From an uncultured Spirochaetia bacterium (GTDB lineage Bacteria; Spirochaetota; UBA4802; JAGODF01): 12,155 bases of DNA. The DNA lies in NCBI GenBank assembly GCA_937967705.1, contig CALCJG010000250.1:1-12155 (forward strand), in the 5' to 3' direction. The notes under the pieces are model-generated. The model saw only the letters and a program-made list of their open reading frames with translations. It was not told the DNA's origin and searched no databases. This document shows positions 6,186 through 12,155 of the stretch, one piece after another (position 1 is the stretch's first letter; the number at the start of each line of letters is the position of its first letter). The translations under genes were made by a program, and so were the position numbers.

Positions 6186-6217
6186 TTGACATTTTTCTTA
6201 ACAAAAACACCTTGAAT
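6186..6217 (+). promoter_or_regulatory. possible pheST promoter
   Basis: A perfect -35 hexamer TTGACA lies at 6186-6191. The best following -10-like hexamer is TTGAAT at 6212-6217 (four of six), but the spacing of 20 bases is too long for a strong sigma-70 promoter. An alternative is TTAACA (6198-6203) with TAAATC (6221-6226) at 17 bases. pheST may instead be transcribed from further upstream. No leader peptide, T-box or attenuator hairpin is visible in the 77-base gap. Confidence 0.3.
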
Positions 6218-6249
6218 CTCTAAATCTAAGGGAACGAACGGTAAGGCCC

Positions 6250-7281
6250 ATGGAAGAGAAACTCAATCAAATACTCAACAAAGCGAAGGAGACCATCCTG
6301 GACTCAAAAGCCCTGGAAGACCTTGAGGAGATCAAGGTCAGAGTTCTGGGGCGAAAGGGGGAATTGACTCAGATTCTGCGCGGTCTGGGAGAGTTATCCG
6401 GCGAGATCAGGGGTATCATCGGGAAAAAGGCAAACGAGATCAAGAACGAGATTGAGGCAGCCATCGATTACAAGATGAACGAACTGCAGGACGCCAGGAT
6501 CTCCCAACTCCTCAGGGACGAGTTCATTGATGTGACTCTCAACGCTCCCGGTACCACGAGAATACCCTCCCGAGGCCGGCTGCATCCCATCTCCCAGATA
6601 CAGTATGAGATTGAGGATATATTCACCTCAATGGGGTTTGTAATACTGGATGGTCCCGAAGTGGAAACGGATTACTATAACTTCGAAGCGCTGAATATAC
6701 CGAAACATCACCCGGCCCGGGACATGCAGGACACCTTCTGGACGGAAGACGGGAATCTCCTGCGGACTCATACTTCCGCCATACAGGTGCGGGGAATGGA
6801 AAAATTATCGCCCCCCTTCAGGGTAATAGGTCCGGGCAGGGTTTTCCGATACGAGGCAACCGATGCCTCCCATGAAAATACTTTCTATCAGGTTGAGGGG
6901 ATGATGGTGGACAGGAACATATCCGTATCCCATCTCATCTTCTTCATGAAATCCCTTTTAAAGGAGATTTTCCAGAGGGAGGTGACTATACGTCTCCGGC
7001 CGGGGTATTTCCCCTTTGTGGAACCGGGCTTCGAGCTGGATATTCACTGTCTCATTTGCGATGGAAAAGGATGCAGCGTTTGCAAACAATCGGGATGGGT
7101 AGAGCTTCTGCCCTGCGGCCTGGTTCATCCTAATGTTCTGAAATACGGCAATATCGATCCTGAACAGTGGTCCGGGTTTGCCTTCGGCCTGGGGCTCAAC
7201 AGGCTGGTCATGATGCGTTATGGCATAAACGATATACGGCATTTCCTCAGCGGCGATATCCGTTTCCTCAACCAGTTTTAA
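6250..7281 (+). CDS. pheS: phenylalanyl-tRNA synthetase alpha subunit
   Basis: The 343-residue protein is full length for the bacterial alpha subunit, which charges tRNA-Phe with phenylalanine as part of an alpha2-beta2 cytoplasmic enzyme. Residues 1-85 form the N-terminal coiled-coil that binds tRNA. Motif 1 lies at about 129-164 (GFVILDGPEVETDYYNFEAL, then HHPARDMQDTFW). His174-Thr-Ser-Ala is the substrate-binding loop. Motif 2 is FRYEATDASHE at 199-209 with QVEG following. Motif 3 is GFAFGLGLNRLVMMRYG at 309-325. Asn318 precedes the conserved arginine where E. coli has Glu; the core GxGxxR is intact. A four-cysteine knuckle (Cys267, Cys270, Cys275, Cys278) lies in the insert before motif 3, as in PheS of Bacillus type. 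TAAGG is very close to the ATG. pheT follows after 26 bases, as expected for an operon. Confidence 0.98.
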   Translation: MEEKLNQILNKAKETILDSKALEDLEEIKVRVLGRKGELTQILRGLGELSGEIRGIIGKKANEIKNEIEAAIDYKMNELQDARISQLLRDEFIDVTLNAPGTTRIPSRGRLHPISQIQYEIEDIFTSMGFVILDGPEVETDYYNFEALNIPKHHPARDMQDTFWTEDGNLLRTHTSAIQVRGMEKLSPPFRVIGPGRVFRYEATDASHENTFYQVEGMMVDRNISVSHLIFFMKSLLKEIFQREVTIRLRPGYFPFVEPGFELDIHCLICDGKGCSVCKQSGWVELLPCGLVHPNVLKYGNIDPEQWSGFAFGLGLNRLVMMRYGINDIRHFLSGDIRFLNQF

Positions 7282-7307
7282 GAGATCATTCAGACGGGAG
7301 CACGACT

Positions 7308-9701
7308 ATGTGGTTATCATTAAATATTATCAATACCATGGTGGATATCAAGGATATCCCGGCCGGGGAAATCGCCGCGAAACTGACAATGTCCACGGCA
7401 GAGATCGACGGTATAGAGGAGATGAATCCCTTTCTGAAAACCGTCATCAGCGCAAAGATACTCAAGGTGGCCCAACATCCCAATGCGGACAAGCTGACGA
7501 TCGTGGACCTCGATACGGGGGCTGAAAAACTGCGCGTCGTCTGCGGCGCCCCCAATCACAGGGAGGGCGATATCGTTCCGTTGGCCACGGTCGGCACCAG
7601 ATTTACAGAGGAATTCACAGTTAAGAAAACGAAGATACGGGGAGAGGAATCCTCGGGTATGCTCTGCTCGGAAAAAGAGCTGGGACTCTCGGATGATCAT
7701 TCCGGTATTATGATACTCCCCTCTGATACCCCTCTGGGAAAACCCCTTTCTGAACTCTATCCTGACTGGATAGACACCAGGCTGGAGATCGATAATAAAT
7801 CCATAACACATCGCCCCGACCTCTGGTGTCATGCCGGTTTCGCACGGGAGATTGCCGCGTTGTTCGAGCGTTCCTACAAGAGTCCTGTCGATACCAGTCT
7901 GGCAGATGGATTTGCAGATAAAGAAACCCTCAAAGTGGTCATCGAGAATCCCGACGCTTCCCCACGTTATTGCGGGCTTTGTGTCAAAAACATCCGTATC
8001 GAGGAGTCCCCGGAGTGGCTCAAGGCAAGGGTAACCGCCATAGGTATGCGGCCCATTAACAATATCGTTGACATCACCAACTATGTAATGTGTGAAATTG
8101 GTGAACCGATGCACGCCTTTGATCGCAGGAAGCTCAACGGAGACACCATCTCCGTTCGTATGGCCAGAAAGGACGAAAAACTGAAAACCCTGGATGAACA
8201 GGAACATGACCTGCTACAGGAGGACATCGTCATCGCCGATCAAAAAGAGGCTATCGCCCTCGCCGGAGTCATGGGAGGGGGGGGCAGCGAAATCGATGAC
8301 AATACCAGCGAAATCGTTCTGGAAGCCGCCAATTTCAATCCGGTCAACATTCGGAAGACCGCCAACCGCTTCAACCTCAGGACCGAGGCAGCCATCCGTT
8401 TCGAAAAATCCCTGGATCCCGAGCTCTGCACAAGTGCTATTATACGGTGCTACGATCTTATCAAACAGCTCATTCCGGAGGCGGAGGCCGTTACGAGGAT
8501 AGTCGATACTTATCCGGTCAAATCCCCTTCTGTCGAAATCAGGACGACAACTGACTTTATCAGGAAGAAGCTGGGATACGATCTCCCGGACGGGAGGATC
8601 CAGTCAATTCTTACGTCTCTGGGATTTCTCATCGATAAGAGGGATAACCATCTCGACATCACCGTGCCTACATACAGGGCAACCAAGGATGTCTCCATTC
8701 CTGATGACATCGTAGAAGAGGTGGGACGGATTTTCGGCTATGACAACATTCCCGAAACTCCTCCCTTCGTACCCTGTACCCCGCCGGTCATAAATACCAG
8801 GCGTTCCTTCGAGAGGAGAGTTAAGGAAATACTCGTACGGGACTGCTGCAGCATCGAGGTGAGCAGCTACTCCTTCGTCGGGGAGGACCTTCTCAATTCC
8901 CTAGAGATCAATGAGGATAAGGAACTACGTCTTAAGAATCCCCTCTCAAGGGAACAGGACAGGTTGAGAAGAAGTCTGCTTCCGAACCTTCTAAAGGCCG
9001 TGGAATTCAATGCCCGATTCCAGGAAGAGTTTCATATTTTTGAACTGGGGCGGGTCTATTTCAAGAAAGAAAGAAATTCAGACGAGCTGGCATCCGAGAG
9101 CACACGGATCAGCGGAGCCTTCTATCAGCGGGATGCTGCCACCCCACTGTTTTATTCTTCCAAGCAGACTGTACTCAATCTGCTTTCCCAGCTCGAAGTG
9201 GACAGCTTCACCCTGCAGCCTGAAACGGTCAAGTTGCCGCCCTACGCCCATCCCGGCAGAAGTGTCGTTTTAAAGATTAGGGGATCACAGGCGGGCATGA
9301 TCTTCGAAGTACATCCGAGAATCATGAAAAAACTAGATATAAAAGGTACAGCGGCGATATACGATATGGATATGGATGTTCTTCTCAACGCCGATAAACG
9401 TGCCAAGGGTTTTTCCGAGCTGCCACGCTTCCCTGATGTTCCTTTCGAGGTCTCCGTTCTTGCCGACAAACAGAGTTATGCCGGTGCCCTCATGGACATC
9501 ATAATAAAAACGTCCCCCCTTGTAAAAAGTGTAGAGGTTATATCGCTCTATGAAGGAAAACCCATTCCCGAGGATAAGAAGTCTGTATCCTTGAAAATCA
9601 TATTTTCTTCAAGGGAAAAGACTCTTTCTACGGAAGAGATAGACAAACTGCAGAAGAATGTGGTAGCGGAATTGAGCAAATACGGGTTCGGTCTACGATA
9701 G
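7308..9701 (+). CDS. pheT: phenylalanyl-tRNA synthetase beta subunit
   Basis: From the ATG at 7308 the protein has 797 residues, the usual length. The frame is open from 7167 inside pheS, but the family begins with a WLSLNII-like segment and GGGAG lies about 8 bases before 7308. Domains in order are as follows. An EMAP-type tRNA-binding OB fold lies at about 40-150 (AQHPNADKL, VVCGAPN). The B3/B4 editing domain that hydrolyses mischarged Tyr-tRNA lies at about 215-375 (RPINNIVDITNYVMCEIGEP, GVMGGGGSE, EAANFNP). A B5 domain lies at about 405-480. The catalytic-like core runs over about 490-690, with LKNPLSREQDRLRRSLLP at 542-559. The C-terminal anticodon-binding FDX-ACB domain lies at about 704-796 (ELPRFPDVPFEVSV). 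All expected domains are present. An eight-G run at 8277-8284 encodes part of the glycine loop. The gene ends 8 bases from the convergent CYTH gene, with no terminator visible. Confidence 0.98.
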   Translation: MWLSLNIINTMVDIKDIPAGEIAAKLTMSTAEIDGIEEMNPFLKTVISAKILKVAQHPNADKLTIVDLDTGAEKLRVVCGAPNHREGDIVPLATVGTRFTEEFTVKKTKIRGEESSGMLCSEKELGLSDDHSGIMILPSDTPLGKPLSELYPDWIDTRLEIDNKSITHRPDLWCHAGFAREIAALFERSYKSPVDTSLADGFADKETLKVVIENPDASPRYCGLCVKNIRIEESPEWLKARVTAIGMRPINNIVDITNYVMCEIGEPMHAFDRRKLNGDTISVRMARKDEKLKTLDEQEHDLLQEDIVIADQKEAIALAGVMGGGGSEIDDNTSEIVLEAANFNPVNIRKTANRFNLRTEAAIRFEKSLDPELCTSAIIRCYDLIKQLIPEAEAVTRIVDTYPVKSPSVEIRTTTDFIRKKLGYDLPDGRIQSILTSLGFLIDKRDNHLDITVPTYRATKDVSIPDDIVEEVGRIFGYDNIPETPPFVPCTPPVINTRRSFERRVKEILVRDCCSIEVSSYSFVGEDLLNSLEINEDKELRLKNPLSREQDRLRRSLLPNLLKAVEFNARFQEEFHIFELGRVYFKKERNSDELASESTRISGAFYQRDAATPLFYSSKQTVLNLLSQLEVDSFTLQPETVKLPPYAHPGRSVVLKIRGSQAGMIFEVHPRIMKKLDIKGTAAIYDMDMDVLLNADKRAKGFSELPRFPDVPFEVSVLADKQSYAGALMDIIIKTSPLVKSVEVISLYEGKPIPEDKKSVSLKIIFSSREKTLSTEEIDKLQKNVVAELSKYGFGLR

Positions 9702-9709
9702 AGGTTCAA

Positions 9710-10234
9710 CTAACTCACATCGAGAGCAAGAAGCATTTCGAGGTAAGAGCGCCTTTCAAAACGCTCTAGTCCCAGTGTATCGGCGAGGCGGAATAGTTCC
9801 GCCTCTATCTCATCCTTGCTATCCCCCTGTTTCTCCAGCTCTACGAAGTGTCCCAGATTTCTGACATCGTCCATGCAGATATCGATCCCTTTATAGAGGT
9901 AGATGACCCTGTATTTCCTGACCTCCAGCAATTCCTGGAACCCCAAACGAAGAAGGATGTCCCTGAGTCCCTCATAATCTTCTACCGGTATCTCCCGCTC
10001 ATAACGGGTTTTGCTTTTTTCGCCTATCTTGGGTCCTTTATAGGTCATAAAAAGGTCAGCATTAGCCTGGCGTATGCGGAGGGCCTCATCTGTTACCGCG
10101 AAATCCCTGGAGGGATGATTAAAATATACGTCCCTTTCGTCAATACGGGACATCTCCTTTCCCCCAAGAGCAATGATCCGATTCAGAATTTTCTCAGGAT
10201 GATCACAATAAGCCTTGATCTCGACTTCCAGCAT
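9710..10234 (-). CDS. cyaB: CYTH-domain protein, class IV adenylate cyclase (CyaB) type
   Basis: The 174-residue protein is a single CYTH triphosphate-tunnel domain. The signature Glu3-Val-Glu5-Ile-Lys7 opens the chain. Charged residues expected to line the tunnel follow: Arg53 and Arg55 (ALRIRQ), Lys66 (MTYKGPK), Arg77 and Glu79 (TRYERE), Arg106-Lys107 (EVRKYR), Asp122-Asp123 and Glu132-Glu134 (FVELEK). RRSYLEML near the C-terminus matches the closing helix of CyaB proteins. Known members make cAMP from ATP, or hydrolyse inorganic or thiamine triphosphate. The sequence alone does not decide between these, so the gene symbol marks the family rather than a proven cyclase. The start lies 2 bases after the stop of the GerMN gene, and AAAGGA within the end of that gene serves as ribosome binding site. 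The two are therefore almost surely co-transcribed and probably translationally coupled. It faces pheT. Confidence 0.85.
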   Translation of the reverse strand: MLEVEIKAYCDHPEKILNRIIALGGKEMSRIDERDVYFNHPSRDFAVTDEALRIRQANADLFMTYKGPKIGEKSKTRYEREIPVEDYEGLRDILLRLGFQELLEVRKYRVIYLYKGIDICMDDVRNLGHFVELEKQGDSKDEIEAELFRLADTLGLERFERRSYLEMLLALDVS

Positions 10235-10236
10235 GG

Positions 10237-11052
10237 TCAGCGTCCTTTCCTGTGCAGGGGACCGCTTATGGAGAGACCGTCGTTCCCTAAAAAGTTCCTG
10301 TTTTTGCCATTGATGCGAATAATGACGCCGCTGATATTATCAAACTGCGTTGCCGTATACACGATTTGATCAATTCGACTCAGTAAAATTGTTCCCGCAG
10401 CATTTTCCTCTATGGCCGTGTTAAAATCGATGACTACATTGGAATTGACCGTTTTAATATCCCGAATTTTCAAATTTTTCGGAATGGCGCTGAGAAGTCC
10501 ACGATCCCGTTCAATGCGGCTGGGACCTTTCACTAGTTCATTAAGGGCATCCTTAAGCAATGACGGTGATTTCAACCGTCTGGAAACAGGTATCAGTCGT
10601 GTTTTCCCGGTACTTTCGTTAACCCTGAGGAAATAAAGTTTCACATCTTTTTCTACCATGACTGATGCGGTTGTTGCAACAGCCTTCTTCCCGTCGATGG
10701 GAGTTTCTAAACTTTTAGGAGCAACGGTTTTCTCCTGTACGGAAGGGTTTTTTTCTGAGGGCACCGTACGGGCACTTTGATTTTTTAAAGGAGATAAGTC
10801 AGCTTTTACAGGTTTATCCCTCCCCGAATAGAGTGCATTTATCAGGAATAAACTGAGTGTAAGGAGACCTAGAATTGTCAGTATGTAAATGGGTGTTTTA
10901 TTAAATGTGGTTTCGTCGGTTTTTGGTGTTGAATTTTGCTTTAGCTTATCTGTTTTAGCCGTTGAAGCTTTTTTAGTCGTGCTTCTTTTTTTGGTAGTAC
11001 CGGCTTTTTTACCAGCCGATGATTTTCCGGTTGTTGCTTTTGACGCAGCCAT
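10237..11052 (-). CDS. membrane-anchored GerMN-domain protein with a Lys/Thr/Ala-rich N-terminal tail
   Basis: The 271-residue protein has three parts. Residues 1-50 are a low-complexity tail rich in Lys, Thr, Ala and Ser, with repeats of the TTKK/STAK kind (for example TTKKRSTTKKAST at 19-31). This would be strongly positive and cytoplasmic. Residues 54-75 form one membrane segment. Residues 76-135 are a Pro/Ser/Lys-rich linker. Residues 137-262 match the GerMN domain, with KLYFLRVN, a SPSLLKDALNELVKGPS helix, the LLSAIPKNLKIRDI strand, NVVIDFN and IDQIVYTATQF. GerMN is known from B. subtilis GerM and several lipoproteins and is thought to act in the envelope, possibly near peptidoglycan. 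There are no sporulation genes here, so a germination role is unlikely. CGAGGT precedes the ATG and a TATAAT box lies 17 bases upstream of it. The CYTH gene follows after 2 bases. Confidence 0.85.
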   Translation of the reverse strand: MAASKATTGKSSAGKKAGTTKKRSTTKKASTAKTDKLKQNSTPKTDETTFNKTPIYILTILGLLTLSLFLINALYSGRDKPVKADLSPLKNQSARTVPSEKNPSVQEKTVAPKSLETPIDGKKAVATTASVMVEKDVKLYFLRVNESTGKTRLIPVSRRLKSPSLLKDALNELVKGPSRIERDRGLLSAIPKNLKIRDIKTVNSNVVIDFNTAIEENAAGTILLSRIDQIVYTATQFDNISGVIIRINGKNRNFLGNDGLSISGPLHRKGR

Positions 11053-11069
11053 TATTACCTCGAAAACGT

Positions 11070-11075
11070 ATTATA
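11070..11075 (-). promoter_or_regulatory. -10 element for the GerMN-CYTH pair
   Basis: A perfect TATAAT on the minus strand ends 17 bases before the start codon of the GerMN gene. At the usual distance, transcription would begin near 11063 and give a leader of about 10 bases that only just contains the ribosome binding site. No good -35 lies 16-18 bases upstream; the best at 17 bases matches three of six. Confidence 0.4.
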
Positions 11076-11155
11076 TGTTATTTCTTTATCGGTATAATTG
11101 TGACATAATTACATAAGAATCCCTGATTCAACTAAATATTTCGGATATAAACTGA

Positions 11156-11185
11156 TTGACAAGTCCTGCCTTTTAGGGCTTTAAG
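11156..11185 (+). promoter_or_regulatory. candidate aroE promoter
   Basis: TTGACA at 11156-11161 is a perfect -35 hexamer, followed after 18 bases by TTTAAG at 11180-11185 (four of six for the -10). It lies in the 205-base divergent gap between the GerMN gene and aroE and would give a leader of about 65 bases. The weak -10 keeps this tentative. Confidence 0.35.
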
Positions 11186-11198
11186 AATGATAACAATG

Positions 11199-11261
11199 AG
11201 CCATCATGACGTTAATGATCATCAGGTGGCTGATAAAACTATGTTTGCAATAAAACTATGA
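11199..11261 (+). promoter_or_regulatory. aroE leader: inverted repeat, 11-base direct repeat and possible six-codon upstream frame
   Basis: AGCCA (11199-11203) is complementary to TGGCT (11227-11231), flanking an ATGATCAT palindrome at 11215-11222. AGGTGG at 11224-11229 is the only Shine-Dalgarno-like site in the leader and overlaps the right arm. ATAAAACTATG occurs at 11233-11243 and again at 11250-11260; the second copy includes the aroE start codon. The ATG in the first copy (11241) opens a six-codon frame, Met-Phe-Ala-Ile-Lys-Leu, whose TGA at 11259-11261 overlaps the aroE ATG as ATGA. Translational coupling through this small frame is possible but unproven. Confidence 0.35.
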
Positions 11262-12088
11262 TCAACGCTAAGACTCAGTTATACGGAATTTTCGGCAATC
11301 CTGTCAGCCATTCCCTTTCGCCAGTCCTTCATAATGCCGCTTTCCAGCATAGGGGTATAAACGCCGTTTATCTGGCATTCCAGCCGAGCAGTCTTCATGA
11401 AGCCATAGAGTCTATGAAATCCCTTCCGATTCACGGAGCCAGCATAACCATCCCCTTTAAAACCGATGTTCTCCAGTATATTGATCATCTGGACCCCCTT
11501 GCGGAGGACATAGGCGCGGTCAACACACTGGTACTGAGGGAAGGACGCATACACGGCTACAATACGGACGGCATTGGTGTTCTCATCCCCCTGCAAAAGG
11601 CTGGTTTCGATTCCTCCCGTTCCAGAATTCTTATTCTGGGCAACGGCGGTTCCGCCAGGGCCATAGCCTATACTCTTCTTCAGGAAGGGGCCTCGGTAAT
11701 CCTCTGCGGCCGCAATCGTGAAAGGGTTTCACGTCTTGTGAATGAACTGTCCTGCAAATATCCCTCCGTTGAATCATTGCTTTTTAATCAGTTGAATTCC
11801 TCTCTGATGCTGGAAGTTGATTTCATCATCAATACGACTACTGTTGGAATGCATCCGGATATTGACGATACCCCCCTGTCTACTGATTTCCTTATGCCGA
11901 AGCATACGGTCTTCGACATCGTATATGCTCCCCCTCAGACGAGACTCCTTCTTGATGCGGAGGAGCGGGGATGCCGTATCATCAAGGGACTTGAAATGCT
12001 CCTCCACCAGGGTGCTCGTCAGTTTGAGATATGGACGAACCAGAAAGCACCCCTGGAAATCATGCGCCGCGCCCTGCCCGCTTTGTAA
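11258..12088 (+). CDS. aroE: shikimate dehydrogenase (NADP+)
   Basis: The 276-residue protein is full length for AroE, which reduces 3-dehydroshikimate to shikimate with NADPH in the cytoplasmic pathway to aromatic amino acids. The substrate domain shows GNPVSHSLSPVLHNAAF (13-29), SITIPFK with catalytic Lys68, GAVNTL (86-91) and GYNTDGIG with catalytic Asp104. The Rossmann cofactor domain has the glycine loop GNGGSARA at 128-135 and NTTTVGM at 192-198. Gly-Arg-Asn-Arg at 151-154 follows the second strand, where an arginine typically contacts the NADP 2'-phosphate. The closing VFDIVYAPPQT (218-228) and GLEMLLHQGARQFEIWT (244-260) are canonical. The ATG at 11258 is the only usable start because a stop at 11234-11236 closes the frame. 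It lacks a Shine-Dalgarno sequence of its own. The next gene begins 6 bases downstream, suggesting co-transcription. Confidence 0.97.
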   Translation: MINAKTQLYGIFGNPVSHSLSPVLHNAAFQHRGINAVYLAFQPSSLHEAIESMKSLPIHGASITIPFKTDVLQYIDHLDPLAEDIGAVNTLVLREGRIHGYNTDGIGVLIPLQKAGFDSSRSRILILGNGGSARAIAYTLLQEGASVILCGRNRERVSRLVNELSCKYPSVESLLFNQLNSSLMLEVDFIINTTTVGMHPDIDDTPLSTDFLMPKHTVFDIVYAPPQTRLLLDAEERGCRIIKGLEMLLHQGARQFEIWTNQKAPLEIMRRALPAL

Positions 12089-12094
12089 TCGTTG

Positions 12095-12155
12095 ATGAAA
12101 CCAGAACGGATACTCAATGCTTTTTTAAACAACGAGCAGCGGGGGGATTCCCGTT
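12095..12155 (+). CDS. 5' end of an unidentified gene, cut by window edge
   Basis: An ATG at 12095, 6 bases after the aroE stop, opens a frame that stays open for 20 codons to the end of the window. The product begins MKPERILNAFLN and continues into a hydrophilic stretch. An adjacent TTG at 12092 is an alternative start. The short spacing after aroE suggests the same transcript. Too little is visible to name a family, and no clear ribosome binding site is present, so it is probable rather than certain. Confidence 0.5.
   Translation, partial: MKPERILNAFLNNEQRGDSR

Noticed and set aside
7167..7307. 47-residue N-terminal extension of PheT
   Set aside because: It overlaps the end of pheS in another frame. 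The family starts at the WLSLNII segment and a GGGAG site precedes 7308.
7320..8207. 295-codon minus-strand open frame
   Set aside because: It is antisense to pheT, whose domains are unmistakable. The antisense protein shows no family motif.
9848..10369. 173-codon plus-strand open frame
   Set aside because: It lies opposite the CYTH and GerMN genes, both supported by conserved motifs, and has no plausible product.
11084..11093. CCGATAA on the minus strand as a sigma-28 -10 element for the GerMN gene
   Set aside because: No TAAAGTTT-like -35 lies at the required 11-base distance, and the gene has no flagellar context.
1..12155. Mobile element, prophage, CRISPR or defence system
   Set aside because: No transposase, integrase, terminal inverted repeats, spaced repeats, tRNA-flanking direct repeats or nuclease/toxin pair was seen; the genes are mostly housekeeping.

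Overview
The window is bacterial chromosomal DNA with ordinary housekeeping content. It holds eleven complete protein genes that I can support (one, of 59 codons, is unusually short), plus a partial gene at each end. There is no tRNA, rRNA, CRISPR array, transposase, integrase or phage gene. A Cys-lipobox lipoprotein and a Sec-secreted protein, each with a bacterial SH3 domain, together with a GerMN-domain membrane protein that is not in any sporulation context, suggest a diderm bacterium. A spirochaete or a deltaproteobacterium-like lineage is my best guess, but it is an inference from gene style, not from a marker gene. The first 1.9 kb is visibly more A+T-rich than the pheST block.

Layout. 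On the minus strand, bases 1-1601 carry two envelope proteins: a secreted SH3 protein that runs off the left edge and an SH3 lipoprotein. On the plus strand, a solo STAS anti-sigma-factor antagonist (1855-2190) overlaps tail-to-tail by 8 bases with a minus-strand PHP phosphoesterase of the RNase AM/TrpH type (2183-3028). A plus-strand run with short gaps follows: ROK sugar kinase (3304), a 59-residue five-cysteine protein (4299), an amidohydrolase-2 family TIM-barrel protein (4540), an unrecognised membrane protein (5471), then pheS (6250) and pheT (7308). Facing pheT with 8 bases between is a minus-strand pair, a GerMN-domain membrane protein (11052 to 10237) followed 2 bases later by a CYTH/CyaB-type protein (10234 to 9710). 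aroE (11258-12088) reads away from that pair, and the first 20 codons of another gene follow.

How the genes work together. pheS and pheT encode the two subunits of phenylalanyl-tRNA synthetase, and aroE makes shikimate, a precursor of phenylalanine; this may be no more than chance proximity. The ROK-to-membrane-protein run has operon-like spacing (gaps of 44, 61 and 58 bases) but no obvious shared pathway. The most novel items are the 59-residue cysteine protein and the 233-residue membrane protein. Neither resembles a family I can name.

Regulation is mostly inferred. There are promoter-like hexamers before STAS, before the GerMN gene and before aroE. RNA structures may cover the ribosome binding site of the membrane protein and lie in the aroE leader. 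I found no convincing rho-independent terminator. I did not find an obvious new defence or mobile system.
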